This document shows, piece after piece, positions 1-11,255 of a DNA stretch of 64,000 nucleotides. The number at the start of each line of letters is the position of its first letter. The stretch's first letter is position 1. The DNA comes from Drosophila miranda. Its lineage: Eukaryota > Arthropoda > Insecta > Diptera > Drosophilidae. The stretch spans positions 18,086,001 through 18,150,000 of the forward strand of contig NC_046676.1 of the NCBI RefSeq assembly GCF_003369915.1, read 5' to 3'. Under the pieces are notes generated by a model, which ran no database searches, was not told the DNA's origin, and saw only the letters and a program-made list of their open reading frames with translations. Position numbers and translations under genes: made by a program.

Positions 1-55
1 GCCGAACGCCCAGCCCCAGCAGTTGTTGCCACGTGACACTCGCCACAGGACATGC

Positions 56-757
56 ATGTACCACGTGAGGAAGTACAGTGAAAGTTATGAAGAAAAGCCC
101 CCGCTTTAGGTGAAACTAAAAACCAATAACGAAAAATACAAAAAGGAGCATCTGCAAAAACAGGCCATTAGTAACCGAAACGATGCGAAAGGTCAGACCA
201 TATTGGAAAAAGGAAAATAATTTGAAAAATATAAAAAAGTAATTTGATTATTTTGTTGCTAATTGTGTTAAGGTGATCACAGGGCTGCCCTTGGCATCGC
301 GGTGGTTGCTTCTGGGCTGCTGCCTGCGACTGTCCCTGCTCCTGGTGCCCGCACCGGCCGATGCACAGGCGCATCTAACGAAGCGCAGCTACTCGGACCA
401 GAGCGTTCACGGCTATATGACAGAGGTCTGTGGTGTGCGGGTGAGTGGAGCTGGAGATTGGCCCAATTAACCCCTCCCCCCTTGGATTGTTTGATCATAT
501 TGCAGCGCACCTGCTGGTGGAACGAGGTGTGCAAGGAGGAGTTCCAGAGCCTGTTTCGGTGCAAGTGTCCACAGTACTCCTACTGCCGGTGAGTGCGTTA
601 CGTGACCATCTTCTCGAAGGCGAATCCGCTGATGCACAGCGGATGCTTGTCTCGTTTCACTGTTTACAGCTCCCCGGGACGCTATTACAATGCTTACTGC
701 TCCATGACGGACACTGGCTATATTTGGACTCAGCCCAACTGGGATTGGGGGACGTAG
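56..757 (+). CDS. Small secreted Cys-rich protein, unrecognised
   Basis: I do not recognise this gene. Four phase-consistent exons can be read: 56-64, 273-440, 506-588 and 670-757 (TAG), with donors GTGAGG, GTGAGT and GTGAGT and acceptors ending TTAAG, TTGCAG and TTTACAG. The product is about 115 aa. After MYH comes a hydrophobic stretch (WLLLGCCLRLSLLLV) ending in APADAQ, which looks like a signal peptide. A Lys-Arg pair follows shortly after and could be a processing site. The mature part carries seven Cys, in the order VCG, TCW, VCK, RCKC, YCR and YCS, and ends in an aromatic tail (NWDWGT). The start is uncertain: ATG 56 is in frame, but the frame is open upstream to the window edge, so a 5' extension outside the window is possible. 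An AATAAA lies at 1012-1017. The exon structure is well supported; the role (extracellular disulfide-bonded peptide or receptor fragment) is inference. Confidence 0.6.
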
Positions 758-1416
758 AGCACACGTATAGCCCACGTAGAGCCCACGGATTACGGCCCTG
801 CTCCACCCACTGCCCAACACCCGCTGTGACGTCAAAGACACTGACTGCTGATTGTATGCTTCCATCTCCAAAGTGGCCTCCAAACTCCAAATCGATTCTC
901 TATTCATTGCACCATTAATTGTAAACTTAATCGAGCACGTTCACAACAAAATCGTATCGAATTTCGCCATCGAACTGTTATCGATGGCGTTTGCACCATA
1001 TAATCGAATCGAATAAAGCCTTACTTTTGGCCCTCACTGTTCTGTCGTATTGGAAAATCAATATACGCTTTCCAATCTCCAACAGCTTGCGGCAGGGCCA
1101 CAGTGGGGCAATCAGACGCACATCTGAAAATTTCCAGGCATTTCAAACCATTTACCGAGCGGATGGGCTAGGGCCCAGTGTGCTGGGGACCAGCAGGCGC
1201 AGGCGCCAAAAATGAAAGCGAAAATCGAAAAGCGTGGGACTATCAGCGTCAGTGCGTGTGGGGGAGTGGAGTGGAGTTCGTGGTCCAAAGGCAGTTAATC
1301 TATTGCCAGCACAACATATAGACACCGCCAACAGATGTTAGCAGAGCAGAAAATCGCGCAAGCAGAGCACAAGTAAACTTCTGCCACTAGAAAAACGCAA
1401 ATCAGAGGACTTCCAA
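758..1416. other. Intergenic: 3' end of first gene, Pal2 upstream region
   Basis: No coding signal was found here. The stretch holds the 3' UTR of the upstream gene with an AATAAA at 1012-1017, a DRE-like TTATCGAT at 978-985, and the presumed promoter and 5' UTR of Pal2 (about 1200-1416). No clear TATA box was seen near the Pal2 start. Confidence 0.5.
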
Positions 1417-2989
1417 ATGTCGTGCATTCATCTTGTGGCGCTGCTGGCGCTCTGCCTGGGAGCAGTGGCCGCGAACAGCAACCACCTGCCAGGGGGGGTG
1501 AACCTCAACGAACGGTTCTTCAACCAGGTGAGGGCGCTTATCAAGCGCCGAATGCAGCAGAAGGACCTTCAGGTGAGCTAGTCTCCACCAAAAAACTGTG
1601 TCGTTCATATCGTCAGGGGTTGTCCACTGTCCGTTGCAGCCGCCGCAGATGCCACTGGTGGACGATGAGGTGGCCCTGCAGAACCAGCGCAGCTACGACA
1701 ATGTACCCATTCCGGCGGCCAGTGTGCCCACTCCTGTGCTCGTGGAGAACTGGCCCACCGAGCAGCACAGCTTCGGCCAGGTCACCGCCGTCTCCGTGGA
1801 CCCACAGGGCAATCCAGTCATTTTCCATCGCGCCGACCGCTACTGGGACGTAAAGTAGGTCAACAGCTGTCGCAGTTGCATAGTAACAAGTGTCTACTCT
1901 CACGTGGGACACGTATACATATCTGATTTGTGTGTCCAATCTGCTTGCAGCACCTTCAACGAAAGCAATATCTACTACCTCATCGAGTACGGGCCGATTA
2001 AGGAGAAGACCATCTATGTCCTAGACTCGAAGACGGGCGCCATTAAATCTGGCTGGGGCTCAAATATGTTCTACATGCCCCATGGAATGACCATCGATAT
2101 TCATGGCAACTACTGGATTACGGACGTGGCTATGCACCAGGCATTCAAGGTACATACTTTTTATACAGAGTCCTTTATCTAGTCCTATACTAAATAGTCC
2201 TGGTTTAGTTTAAGCCCTTCGGCAGCAAGCCTCTTCTTACGATTGGCAAACGCTTCCGCCCTGGATCCTCCGTCAAACATCTGTGCAAGCCGACTTCCAT
2301 AGCTGTGGCCACCACGGGAGAGGTAAGACTCTCAGACCCTTTGACTAGGAAGAATGTTTTCATATATGTATGTATTCACAGTTCTTTATCGCCGATGGCT
2401 ACTGTAACAGTCGCATCCTGAAGTTCAATGCCGCTGGCAAGCTGCTTCGTACGATTCCACAGCCACCAGGTACGTATATTTAGTGTTTGAGTGTTCATCA
2501 TAACATTCCAAAATCCCTTCCAGAGTTTCTGTCACTTCAGGTGCCACATGCCATCACCCTGTTGGAGCACTTGGATCTACTGTGCATCGCTGACCGCGAG
2601 AATATGCGCGTCGTCTGTCCCAAGTGAGTGGAGTAGCAAAGCAATCCTAAAACGATTCCCAAATTGCAAAATGAAACTCTTGCAGAGCCGGCTTGAAGTC
2701 TTCCCATGGAGAGGGTGAGCCTGCAGCCACCATACAGGAGCCAGATCTGGGTCGCGTCTTTGGCGTCGCCAGTTACGGCGATATAGTGTTCGCCGTGAAC
2801 GGACCCACCTCGATGTTGCCCGTGTGCGGCTTCACCATCGATCCGCGGTCGGAGGCCATTATCGGGCACTGGGGCGACTTCAAAAATCCGCATTCGATGG
2901 CCGTCAGTGTTAACGGGTCGGCCCTGTATGTCACTGAGATCGGAACCAATCATCAGACAAATCGCGTCTGGAAGTACGTTCTGGCCTAA
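1417..2989 (+). CDS. Pal2: Peptidyl-alpha-hydroxyglycine alpha-amidating lyase (PAL)
   Basis: Seven exons: 1417-1572, 1640-1854, 1951-2149, 2209-2322, 2382-2469, 2524-2623 and 2686-2989 (TAA), giving 391 aa. All junctions are GT-AG and phase-consistent. The lyase performs the second step of neuropeptide C-terminal amidation, splitting peptidyl-alpha-hydroxyglycine into amidated peptide and glyoxylate after the monooxygenase Phm has acted. The protein opens with a signal peptide (CIHLVALLALCLGAVAA), so it is secretory. The PAL beta-propeller is visible through the repeated His motifs MPHGMTID, VPHAITL and NPHSMAV, and through FIADGYCNSRI; these His residues correspond to the family's metal and catalytic ligands. 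No transmembrane anchor follows, as expected for a stand-alone insect PAL. An AATAAA lies about 20 nt after the stop. The symbol Pal2 rather than Pal1 rests on the neighbouring genes. Confidence 0.92.
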
Positions 2990-3897
2990 ACCCTAAAGAT
3001 CGCAGAGCCAATAAAGACCCCGAACCCCAAATAACTACCGTTATAGACGCTCTCCAGCATGTCCACTTATAACCCGTACAGAAATAGAAATATATACAAA
3101 AAATAGATCAGAATCAGATAGTTATCAACCGGATCAGAATCAATACAGATACAGGATACAGGATACAGATACAGAGACTAGTAGGAGAAGACACCAACTA
3201 TTTAATTGTAATAGTAATTGTTAGAGTAACGTCGTACAATATACTCGTAAGTATGTAAATTGCTTGACACATACCACAACAAACATAACCTCAGACTTTA
3301 TGTTTTTGCACTGTAATGAGCAAACGCGGACTCAGAACCCGTATTACAAAGCAGCTTATTTTTAATAGTACATATACTATATTTAGTATAGTATGGGTAC
3401 TATTCATTAACATAAACTAGGCACACGAGTGCGGGGGCTTTAGAATACCCTAATCCACAGAATATCCAAAAGGCACACGGAGCGCATAAAAAAACACATA
3501 CACTAATGTACCATGCTATATAGTAATCTATATCCAGTTGACAAAACTTTACATATGCATATAAATATATACAATATACCTTAACGAACTATTATAACCG
3601 ATGTAAATTATGTATGTAATAAACTGTTGTTGTTGTAACGTACACTACAGCCCCATAAACAGGCGATTTAAAGATAGAGACTACGAGTATACTCCCCAGA
3701 AAAGGCAGCGATGGCGGAATGTTACCGGAATGGTAAGTCGGTGGATGGGGGCAAACTCTCCTTTGACCAGCATAAGTAGAACAAATGTTCTCAACATATT
3801 TTATCCTATCCCAGAAGGTAGTTTACAATTTAAGACTACAAAATATAAATGAAAACATAAACACAAACTAAAATTATAGGTTAAAATAGTGTATCCC
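2990..3897. other. Convergent 3' regions of Pal2 and the anillin-like gene
   Basis: The region is AT-rich and without a supported gene. AATAAA near 3010 probably ends Pal2. Imperfect ACAGAT and AGGATAC short repeats lie around 3110-3180. A short open frame at 3610-3852 has no coding character. The remainder is presumably intergenic plus the 3' UTR of the minus-strand gene. Confidence 0.5.
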
Positions 3898-6800
3898 TCA
3901 AGGTGCGACCAGCCAACGCTTGGCGAAAGACAGAGATTCGTTCAGATGCAACAGCCATTCGTCCAGCTCCAGCCGAGTGTCGGCTGCAAAGAAGAATCCC
4001 AAGGCTGCTTCCTTCTCCCGTAGGAGAAAACTCCGGGCACGAGCACACAGCTCTCGCGGCGCCACAGCTATCGAGGCTTGCGGGCATCCCTGCAGCTGCA
4101 GTGAGAAGAGGGGCGGCTGCTCACTGAGATCGTCTTCGTGCTGCCACACGGACAGCTGTACACCGTCGAGGGTGCACCAGCGTCGATTCCAGTGGTGCTT
4201 CCTCTGCGGATCCTCCACATTCAAATAGCCAGAGTAATGTGACTTGGGCAAACGAACCTCCACACGCCCCGTCACGGATATTTCGGGCGCCAGATTGGTC
4301 GATTTTGTGTGGGTAGTCAATGGTAGCTGCCAGGATCGTGAGCTTCGCAAGCAAATCCGATCACTGGCCTGCGTCTCGCTGGCCAACAGCTCGAATGGAG
4401 CCAAATCAATGGCACGCAAACAGAAGGAGGCATGTAGGCGAAACCGGGATACTATTTGCTCACCCGCGGAGCTGCCGGAGCAACTGGATGTGGACGAACA
4501 CAGATTGCTGGTACCGCGTTTCTGTAAGCGGAGAAAATATTAGCGAGGTCCTGCAAGTCGCACTAGAGCCACTTACCACAGTCTTGGCTGGCTCCAGCGA
4601 CAGCGTGGAGATCTTGCGCAGCCGAAACATAAATATTTGACAGCGCAACTCCATCGCCTCCACCGGGCCGGCGCTGTAGAACTCCAGTCCACAGTCACGG
4701 AACAGGGCAACGCCATTCTGGCACTCTACCGATTGGGTGGAGCAAATGCGTCCCTCGAACTCGTACGTGCAAATGTAATGGTAATTGAAGAACATGTCCT
4801 GGCTGGCATCTGATCTCACTGGCAGCTGCATGGCATCGATTAGGACGCACTGCGCCTGCCGCCTGGCAGCCAGAACGGCATCGCTGGCCTGGCAAGGAAC
4901 AGCGGGAGAGCTTTGTCGCAGGGTTGAGAATAGCAAAAGGCGCTCTGCCTCCACCATTTCGTTGGAGATCTCCAGCTCGGGCATTTTCCGACAAATGCTG
5001 ACAGCCTGCGCCAGCTGCTCGCTGGTGGTTAGCGACTCATTGAGCAGGCAGTCGAGATTGAAGCTGGCGTAGTAGGTGCTGCTGTCCAGCTCCCCGTCGG
5101 TCTGGTTGGACTGATCGCGGGACATATTAAGGCTGTGGGTCAGTCGATGCTTCTCCGCCAGAAAGAAGTCCTTGCCTTTCCGGTAAGAGCGCCGCAGGGC
5201 ATCCTTTAGGAGGCGACAGCGGGCCAGAGCGCTCACCGACATCAGCTGGCTGTCAGTGGGGCTGGGTAGCGATTGGACCAGCTCCCCCAGACTGCTGCTG
5301 TTGTGGGCCAGCTGGGCGGATGGTTTAGCTGGCTGCTGAGGAGTCGTCGGGCAGCTGTGGCTGAGATTGTGGCCAAATGGACGCGCTGGCGACTGTGTGG
5401 CATCGTTGATGTCGATGCTGAGATTGCTCGGTGGCTGGAAAATCAATTATTACGCGTGTTTAGATAACCAAAGGAAGCAGCTTACATATATTTCAAATGA
5501 TTCAGAAGCGCGAGCTGTGTACAGTGTAGTTATGGATATATATATACAAGGGGTTACAATTTCCAAGAACAGGGAAATGTCAAGTGAAAGCAGAAAGCCT
5601 TAGGCGCTAGTAGGAGTCAACAAAAATCTCTACCTTAGTTGTATATCGTTGGCTTTTCTTTTTTGGTGTGCTCTGGTTCTCTGACGGAGGCGGCGGCGGC
5701 TCAATCTGGCACGATCCGTAATCGTTGGTGGCAAAGGAACTGCCGCCGCTGGCATCCTCAATGGCGTAATCATCGTACAGTCCCTCGGGCATGTCGTAGG
5801 AGACAGCATCCTCATTGCGGGGGCTACTGGCTCTGAGGCAGGTCTGCAAGTAGTTGGACAAGGATAAGTATGCTGAGGTAGTATTTGGTGCGTTTACTCA
5901 CATTTGGAATCTTTTCAAGGCGAGTGTTGACCTGCCCCTCCTGATCGAGCACAAGCTCGCTGCGGCAGAGATTGTCCAGGAAGATCTGGCTGCGCTGCAG
6001 GGACAGCTCGGACGTCGACAGGTTTCGGTTCTTTTTTGGTGGCGAGTTCCTTTCGTTTATATTGTTTAGCGACTGGTGCATGGGTGGGGACGTCGGTTTT
6101 GGCTTGCGAATCACCGACGAATCTGTGGTTTGGCTTGTGGACTCAGAGCGGGAACATTCGCTAATAGGTTCATCAGGTAGTGGCATGAACTTAAAGAAGC
6201 TGCCACTCTTCAGGGACTCTTGCAGACACTGCCCCAATGCCACCGGCTGGGCACTCAGATTTACTGGAGGCAGACTCGGCTGAGGCTTCTTCTGTGGCTT
6301 CTGCACTCTTGCATAGAGTATTGTCAGATCAGCAGGCACACTCAAGTCAGAGACAGCCGCTGTGGACTCACTCCCAGTCGCCGTGGAGCTTGAAGTTTGG
6401 GCATCGCTGGGCTGCCGTTCCACTGCAGTCCTGACCTCGTACTGCGGACTGCCCCTTATACGCAAGCAATCCTCTTCGATCTCTGAATAAATGGGTTCGC
6501 AATCGAGATCACGCTGATGCCGAGTAGGTACTACAAATGTCGTGTCACGTTTGGATTGAGTAGATCTCACAAATGTCGTGTCCCGTGGATATTGCGAGGT
6601 TGCTGCAGATGCCGTATCTCGTGGATATTGAGTGGTTGCCACATATGTCGTATCACGTTGATATTGAGTTGTGGCCGATGTTGCGCTCAAGCTATGTGGC
6701 CCGTCAATGCAATCGAAGCTCTCCTTTTGACGCTCGATTGCCTCAACGCGTGAAGAATCCTGAGAAGACGAACACAAATATACAGTAATTAATTAATTCA

Positions 6801-9800
6801 AATCCTGCATCTGCAATTGAAACCAACCACAAATATTTAAATTTCGATTAGAAACCACAATTATCGATTTCGATTACTCGAAGAAAACCCATCCCTGCGA
6901 AGAACAGACGAAAGCAAAAAGCAAGCAGCTGACAAGAGCAAGGTTTTTTTTTCTACCTTTTTGGCTTTTGGCGCATTCGAAATCTGTTGCACTCGATGGC
7001 GACGCGCATCGAGTGATATGTACAAATTCCTGCTCCGAACCCTGCCAGGCCAAACTTCATTCATTCGCACACTCGGGGTCAGCACAGCCAAGCACAGAAG
7101 CAGCAGGAGGAACGAGAGTAGTTCCCAAATAGACGACGCCATGGATAGATACGACAGAAACCGAAAATGGAGGCCCACAAAAGATGGACATGGACACGGT
7201 CACGTGAGCAAAGACTCCAGCTTTAAAGTAGTTTCGTACAACATACTCGCCCAGGACCTGCTGGTAGAACATTCCTATCTATATGGGGAACTCAGAACCG
7301 ACTGCCTGACCTGGCGACGTCGCCTGCAGAACATCCAGCGGGAAATACTGACACTAGACCCGGACATTCTCTGTCTCCAGGAGATGCAGTACGACCACAT
7401 ATTTGATCTAATGCAGGGACTCCGCATGGGCAATGGCAAGAAACTGGAGTACGTTTACAAGAAAAAGACTGGCGAGCGCACTGACGGCTGTGCCATCATC
7501 TACGACGCATGCAAGTTCCAGTTGCTGGACCAGCGGCCAATCGAGTTTTACGATCAGAATGTGAAGCTGCTGAATCGCGAGAATGTGGCTCTATTAGCCA
7601 AACTCGGGCTAAAAGGTCAGGCGAAGAAGGAGTTCATAGTGGCCACCACCCACCTGCTATACAATCCCAAGCGCGATGATGTGCGCTGTGCCCAGGTGAC
7701 CAGGCTGCTTGAAGAGCTAGCGACATTTTCATGCGACCCAAAGAGTGGCCAAGTTACCCCCATAGTATTAACTGGAGACTTCAACAGTGTCCCCAATTCT
7801 CCGCCTTTCGAGATTATCACCGCAGACAGCCCACCCGCAAAGTTGCTCAATTTTAAGGCTGTGGAGATGGGACCGCCAGGTCCCAAGGGACCCAGCATTG
7901 CATCCACACGTCAAGACAATTGGATCACCGTGGACTACATTCTGCGCTCCCTAAGCGATAAAAGCCAGCACCAGCTGCAGGTGACTAGCATTTATGGTCT
8001 GCCGACGGTCAACGTCTGCTACCGCGTCGGGCCCATACCCAATCACTATTTGGGATCTGATCATTACGCTCTGGGCGTTGTATTTAACCTTAACTAGACT
8101 ATACGCCATAAGCCTTGAGCCATAGGCCTACGGATATTTTGACTCGACATTAAAGATACGAAATTTGTTTATAAAAGACTCGACCTAGACTCACCCGAAA
8201 GGTTCGCACGGCGCGCTCGTCGCTCGCCTCCAACTTGGCCCGAATATTGCTCAACAGGTAGCCCATTTTGGTGATGGTTACATCCTGGTCGAGATCCTTG
8301 TGAAAGGAGCGATAGGTGGTGGGTGCTTCGGCCTCAGTATGGAAGTTCAGTTTGCGAGCACGGTTAGTGGCACGTGGCATCTTCTTGGGCGGGTTCGGTG
8401 CTTCGATCTTGCGTTCGAAATCAAAGTACGGCTGGTCGCCGCTGCTCTCCTTGTCCGGCTGCTGCCTGGTGGATGTCGTTGTGGCCGATGGCGTCGACTG
8501 CATGGGGGAATGATAGCTTCCCGGTGGGGATTGCGACTGCAGATCCAACTGCGATGTGGATGTCTGAACACCCACAGTGCAGAGTCTGGGAGTAGGTGTG
8601 GGCCGTCGTGCCGGGTTCTCCGGGTGATTTGTCTTTTTGGGCGAGACAAAGCGCAGTATCTTGTTCTTTGAGTTGTTAAGAAAGTTTTTGGACTTGGTTT
8701 TGAGTGTAGGCTGCTTGTTGGCTGCCTTCAGCGGCGAAAAGTTGCGCAACTGCTCGCGCCAAATGAACTTATGGCTGGCCTGTCCGCCAGCAGACTTGAT
8801 GCCTCGCGGATATTTGATGGGAGTGTGCTTGCGGTCTATGTTGGAGGCCAGATTCTCGCACATACTGCCGTCGACGGTATCCAAGGAGATCTTGGGCACT
8901 ACAGGCTGTGGTAGCTGCCAGCCAATGGCCACTTGGGGCTCTGCCATAGGAGCCTGGGTCTTGAAATGGGTACGCCGCTTGTTCTCGTAGTTCAACATGT
9001 CGTTGATCTTTGGCTCTGTCCAGCCTAGCAGGATCTCCTTCATGGGTTTGTCGGCTACGGCATTCTTCCCCTTGCTACTTGCCTTCTGTATATTTCGGGC
9101 GTAGTTCGAGCCACGCTTGGACTCCACAACTCGCTCAATGTCGCTCAGCGAGGGACACGTAGGCAGCTGTCTGCTGCGCCGGGGCTTCTCCACTTCGGCT
9201 GCAATTTGAAGGGAGTTAAGAGACGAAATAGGGAAGTAATGGGACCTGGGACCAGGAAATGAAACCGTAACTCAATTGGTAAACAAAATATCTTTTTATT
9301 TTGACAAGAAAATTGAAGTTTTATTTGATTTGGTTTAGCTAAAAGGGATATTGTTTCCAATTTGGTTTGGGTTTCAGTTTCATTCTTTGGCTTCGGCTAC
9401 CACTTACCCATCGGATAGGACTTGCGCTTGCTCTTTTTATCCTTTCGAGGCGAGTTATTGTTGCTACTGGGTACCGGGACGCCTCTCTGGCGCAGGAACT
9501 CGTCCAAAACACGCTCAGCCTCCCGCACTGAAGGCGTTGTCGAAGCCAACGACGACAGTGAGAATTTCCCATCGAGACTCTGGCAGCTACGGCGCGGCGG
9601 CTTCGGTGGTGGCTCTTGGCAATCGCGTGTCTTGAAATTCACCAGACCCTGTGACAAACGCTTCTGGAGGAGACGGCCACCTGCACCAGAGCTGCGACGC
9701 GACCGGGAGCTTTGGCGAGCGGACTGCAGACTAGTCGGCAGTTCTGTTTGAGCCATTTCCGGCTCCTCTTCCAGGGCAGAATCCTGCTCGCTGATGTTTG

Positions 9801-10726
9801 ACAAGGCCGGGGCAGTGGGATTGTATGTAATCGGATCGTATGCCTTCACTTTGCAGGTCTTAGCAGGCGAAGACCTTGGCTGGCAGCCTGATCCTGGCAG
9901 CTTCTGTCGGTTCACGCGCACCTCCGACACAACACAATTGTCGCGCAGCTCCTGAATAATCTGTATGAGCGGAGCATCATCGCCGACGGCACAAATACTG
10001 CTTATGGCAGTCAACGGAATATTTGAGGTCTGTTTCACGTTGGGCGGCTCACTGTGACGACGTGCCGCCTGCTGCCTCTGGCTGTCCAAATGGTTCTGGA
10101 CCAGCGGCTTGGACGCACTGGCCGCCTGGACAAGCACACGTATCATGTTGATGAAAAAACATCAGTTATTTGATTGTCTGAAAGGGTTTTAGTACTCGTA
10201 CCTTAGTGCTTTCGGAACGCCTGCTGCGTCTGGTCTGGCGCACGTGCGACTCTCGTGTCGGTGCCGTGGAGGCACAATCGCCACTGTCGCTGGTGAAGCA
10301 ATAGCAAAAACCATTCTTGCATGGCTTGCCCTTTCGCTCCTGGGCCTTGTTACAGCGATTCTGGTTAATTAAGTCCGCATCGGCGGATGTGCCTCGTACG
10401 CGCACGGGCTGGTCCTCACCTGGCATGCTGTGGTTGTTGTCACAGTCGCGGCTTTGGGTGGAGACGCGTCTAATGCGTCGGGCCCGAAACTCGTTTATGC
10501 ACTCCTGAAGACTGAACGAGGTTGTCGAGCCCGATTCGGCAGAGTCTTCTTCTTCATCGTCGTCATCCTCCTCTTCTTCCTCCTCCTTCTCCTCCTTCTC
10601 GGCTACGACATCAGGCACTACGTGCTTTGGGAACTTTGACTTTGACGCCCCAAATACCTATGCAAAGATGCTGTTTACCAAGCTGCAAGTTGCAATAAAA
10701 ATCATTTGCTTGCTTACTGTGGCCAT
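3898..10726 (-). CDS. Anillin-like protein with C-terminal AH and PH domains
   Basis: Eight coding exons on the minus strand: 10726-10718, 10657-10202, 10125-9408, 9198-8195, 6759-5902, 5843-5634, 5434-4577 and 4521-3898. All junctions are phase-consistent and give about 1578 aa. The first exon codes only Met-Ala-Thr before a GTAAGC donor and a 60-nt intron. The first ~1080 residues look disordered: an acidic E/D run in exon 2, Ser/Pro-rich and basic stretches, and a 12-residue tandem repeat in exon 5. Exon 7 has an anillin-homology-type region (EAERLLLFSTLRQ is characteristic). Exon 8 is a PH domain (HHWNRRWCTLDG, then ELCARARSFLL) running almost to the stop. Anillin-family proteins link Rho, actin and septins at the cortex during cytokinesis; a similar membrane-scaffold role is inference. 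The intron 8194-6760 contains the complete angel gene on the opposite strand. The D. melanogaster gene name is not known to me. Confidence 0.82.
6508..6675 (-). repeat. 36-bp coding tandem repeat in the anillin-like exon 5
   Basis: About 4.7 imperfect copies of a 12-residue unit follow one another: ATTQYQRDTTYV, ATTQYPRDTASA, ATSQYPRDTTFV, RSTQSKRDTTFV and VPTRHQRD. The unit is in frame and lies in the predicted disordered part of the protein. The DNA copies are still similar, with TATTGAGT-like segments visible on the plus strand, which suggests fairly recent duplication. Confidence 0.85.
6861..6870. promoter_or_regulatory. DRE-like site upstream of angel
   Basis: TTATCGATTT matches seven of eight bases of the Drosophila DNA-replication-related element (TATCGATA) bound by Dref. 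It lies about 150 bp before the angel start and inside the intron of the host gene, so it is a reasonable core-promoter element for the nested gene. Confidence 0.45.
7018..8097 (+). CDS. angel: Angel, CCR4-type exonuclease/endonuclease/phosphatase protein
   Basis: Single exon of 359 aa, entirely inside an intron of the minus-strand anillin-like gene. It belongs to the EEP superfamily (CCR4/Nocturnin/ANGEL branch). Catalytic signatures are intact: N75 in SYNIL, E122 in LQEMQ, D254 and N256 in GDFNS, D306 in VDYIL, and D348-H349 in GSDHYALG. ANGEL proteins act on RNA 3' ends; human ANGEL2 is reported to remove 2',3'-cyclic phosphates, and others are deadenylase-like. The substrate of the fly protein cannot be read from sequence. 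I chose ATG 7018 because it is the first ATG in the frame; ATG 7141 is an alternative. The first ~30 residues are basic and hydroxyl-rich with few acids (MYKFLLRTLPGQ), so a mitochondrial presequence is possible. An ATTAAA near 8150 fits its 3' end, just before the host exon at 8195. Confidence 0.93.
   Translation: MYKFLLRTLPGQTSFIRTLGVSTAKHRSSRRNESSSQIDDAMDRYDRNRKWRPTKDGHGHGHVSKDSSFKVVSYNILAQDLLVEHSYLYGELRTDCLTWRRRLQNIQREILTLDPDILCLQEMQYDHIFDLMQGLRMGNGKKLEYVYKKKTGERTDGCAIIYDACKFQLLDQRPIEFYDQNVKLLNRENVALLAKLGLKGQAKKEFIVATTHLLYNPKRDDVRCAQVTRLLEELATFSCDPKSGQVTPIVLTGDFNSVPNSPPFEIITADSPPAKLLNFKAVEMGPPGPKGPSIASTRQDNWITVDYILRSLSDKSQHQLQVTSIYGLPTVNVCYRVGPIPNHYLGSDHYALGVVFNLN
8548..8580 (-). other. 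LC8-like linear motif in the anillin-like protein
   Basis: Exon 4 encodes CTVGVQTSTSQ within a disordered segment. GVQT preceded by a short hydrophobic position resembles the TQT/GVQT class of motif bound by dynein light chain LC8 (Ctp in flies). This is a motif match only. Confidence 0.3.
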
Positions 10727-11255
10727 TTTATGTTTTTAAAATTCACTGATAAGCCACGCGTCGAGGCCAGCTCTCTGTGTGCTCCACTTAACACCACGTT
10801 GCACGCTTTCTATTTCTATGTCGGGGTATTTTCCAATCAAAAGAAAAACGACGCGACCTGCATTTTTGTTGTCTCTTTTGTGCCGCTTCTTCGCCGTTAT
10901 CAACTGGCGGCGCATATAACAACCCTGGATGGAATCAGAGGTGACACCTTGGTTCGGAAATTGCTGCCGCTAAAGTTAGCTCAAATCAAGCCAAAATATA
11001 GTAGAAATATACAAAACCAGAGGAACTCAAACTTTTACAAATTAAAAAAGTAGCACAATAAAGTAATAGAATAATTATTCTATATATATATAGGAATGTA
11101 TGATGTAAGGTTGCTAGGTAGTTTGATCTAACTAATTCTGCTACATATGTTTAGAGCTAGATTGGCATCACTGTCTACAGCAGAAACAGCTGGCCGGTTA
11201 CGTCGATTTTGGATACGAAAATTGAAATAAATTCTGACCAAAGCGTGTTTGAATA
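10727..11255. promoter_or_regulatory. Divergent promoter region, anillin-like / mRpL43
   Basis: These 529 bp separate the two start codons of oppositely directed genes. The region is AT-rich toward mRpL43 (a TATATATATA run near 11083-11092), and no TATA box is convincingly placed for either gene. I see no extra coding exon here, so both promoters and both 5' UTRs must fit in this space unless more upstream exons exist. Confidence 0.5.

Noticed and set aside
445..918. 157-codon plus-strand open frame
   Set aside because: It runs through the introns and exons of the small secreted-protein gene in the wrong frame; the spliced reading has matching splice sites and phases.
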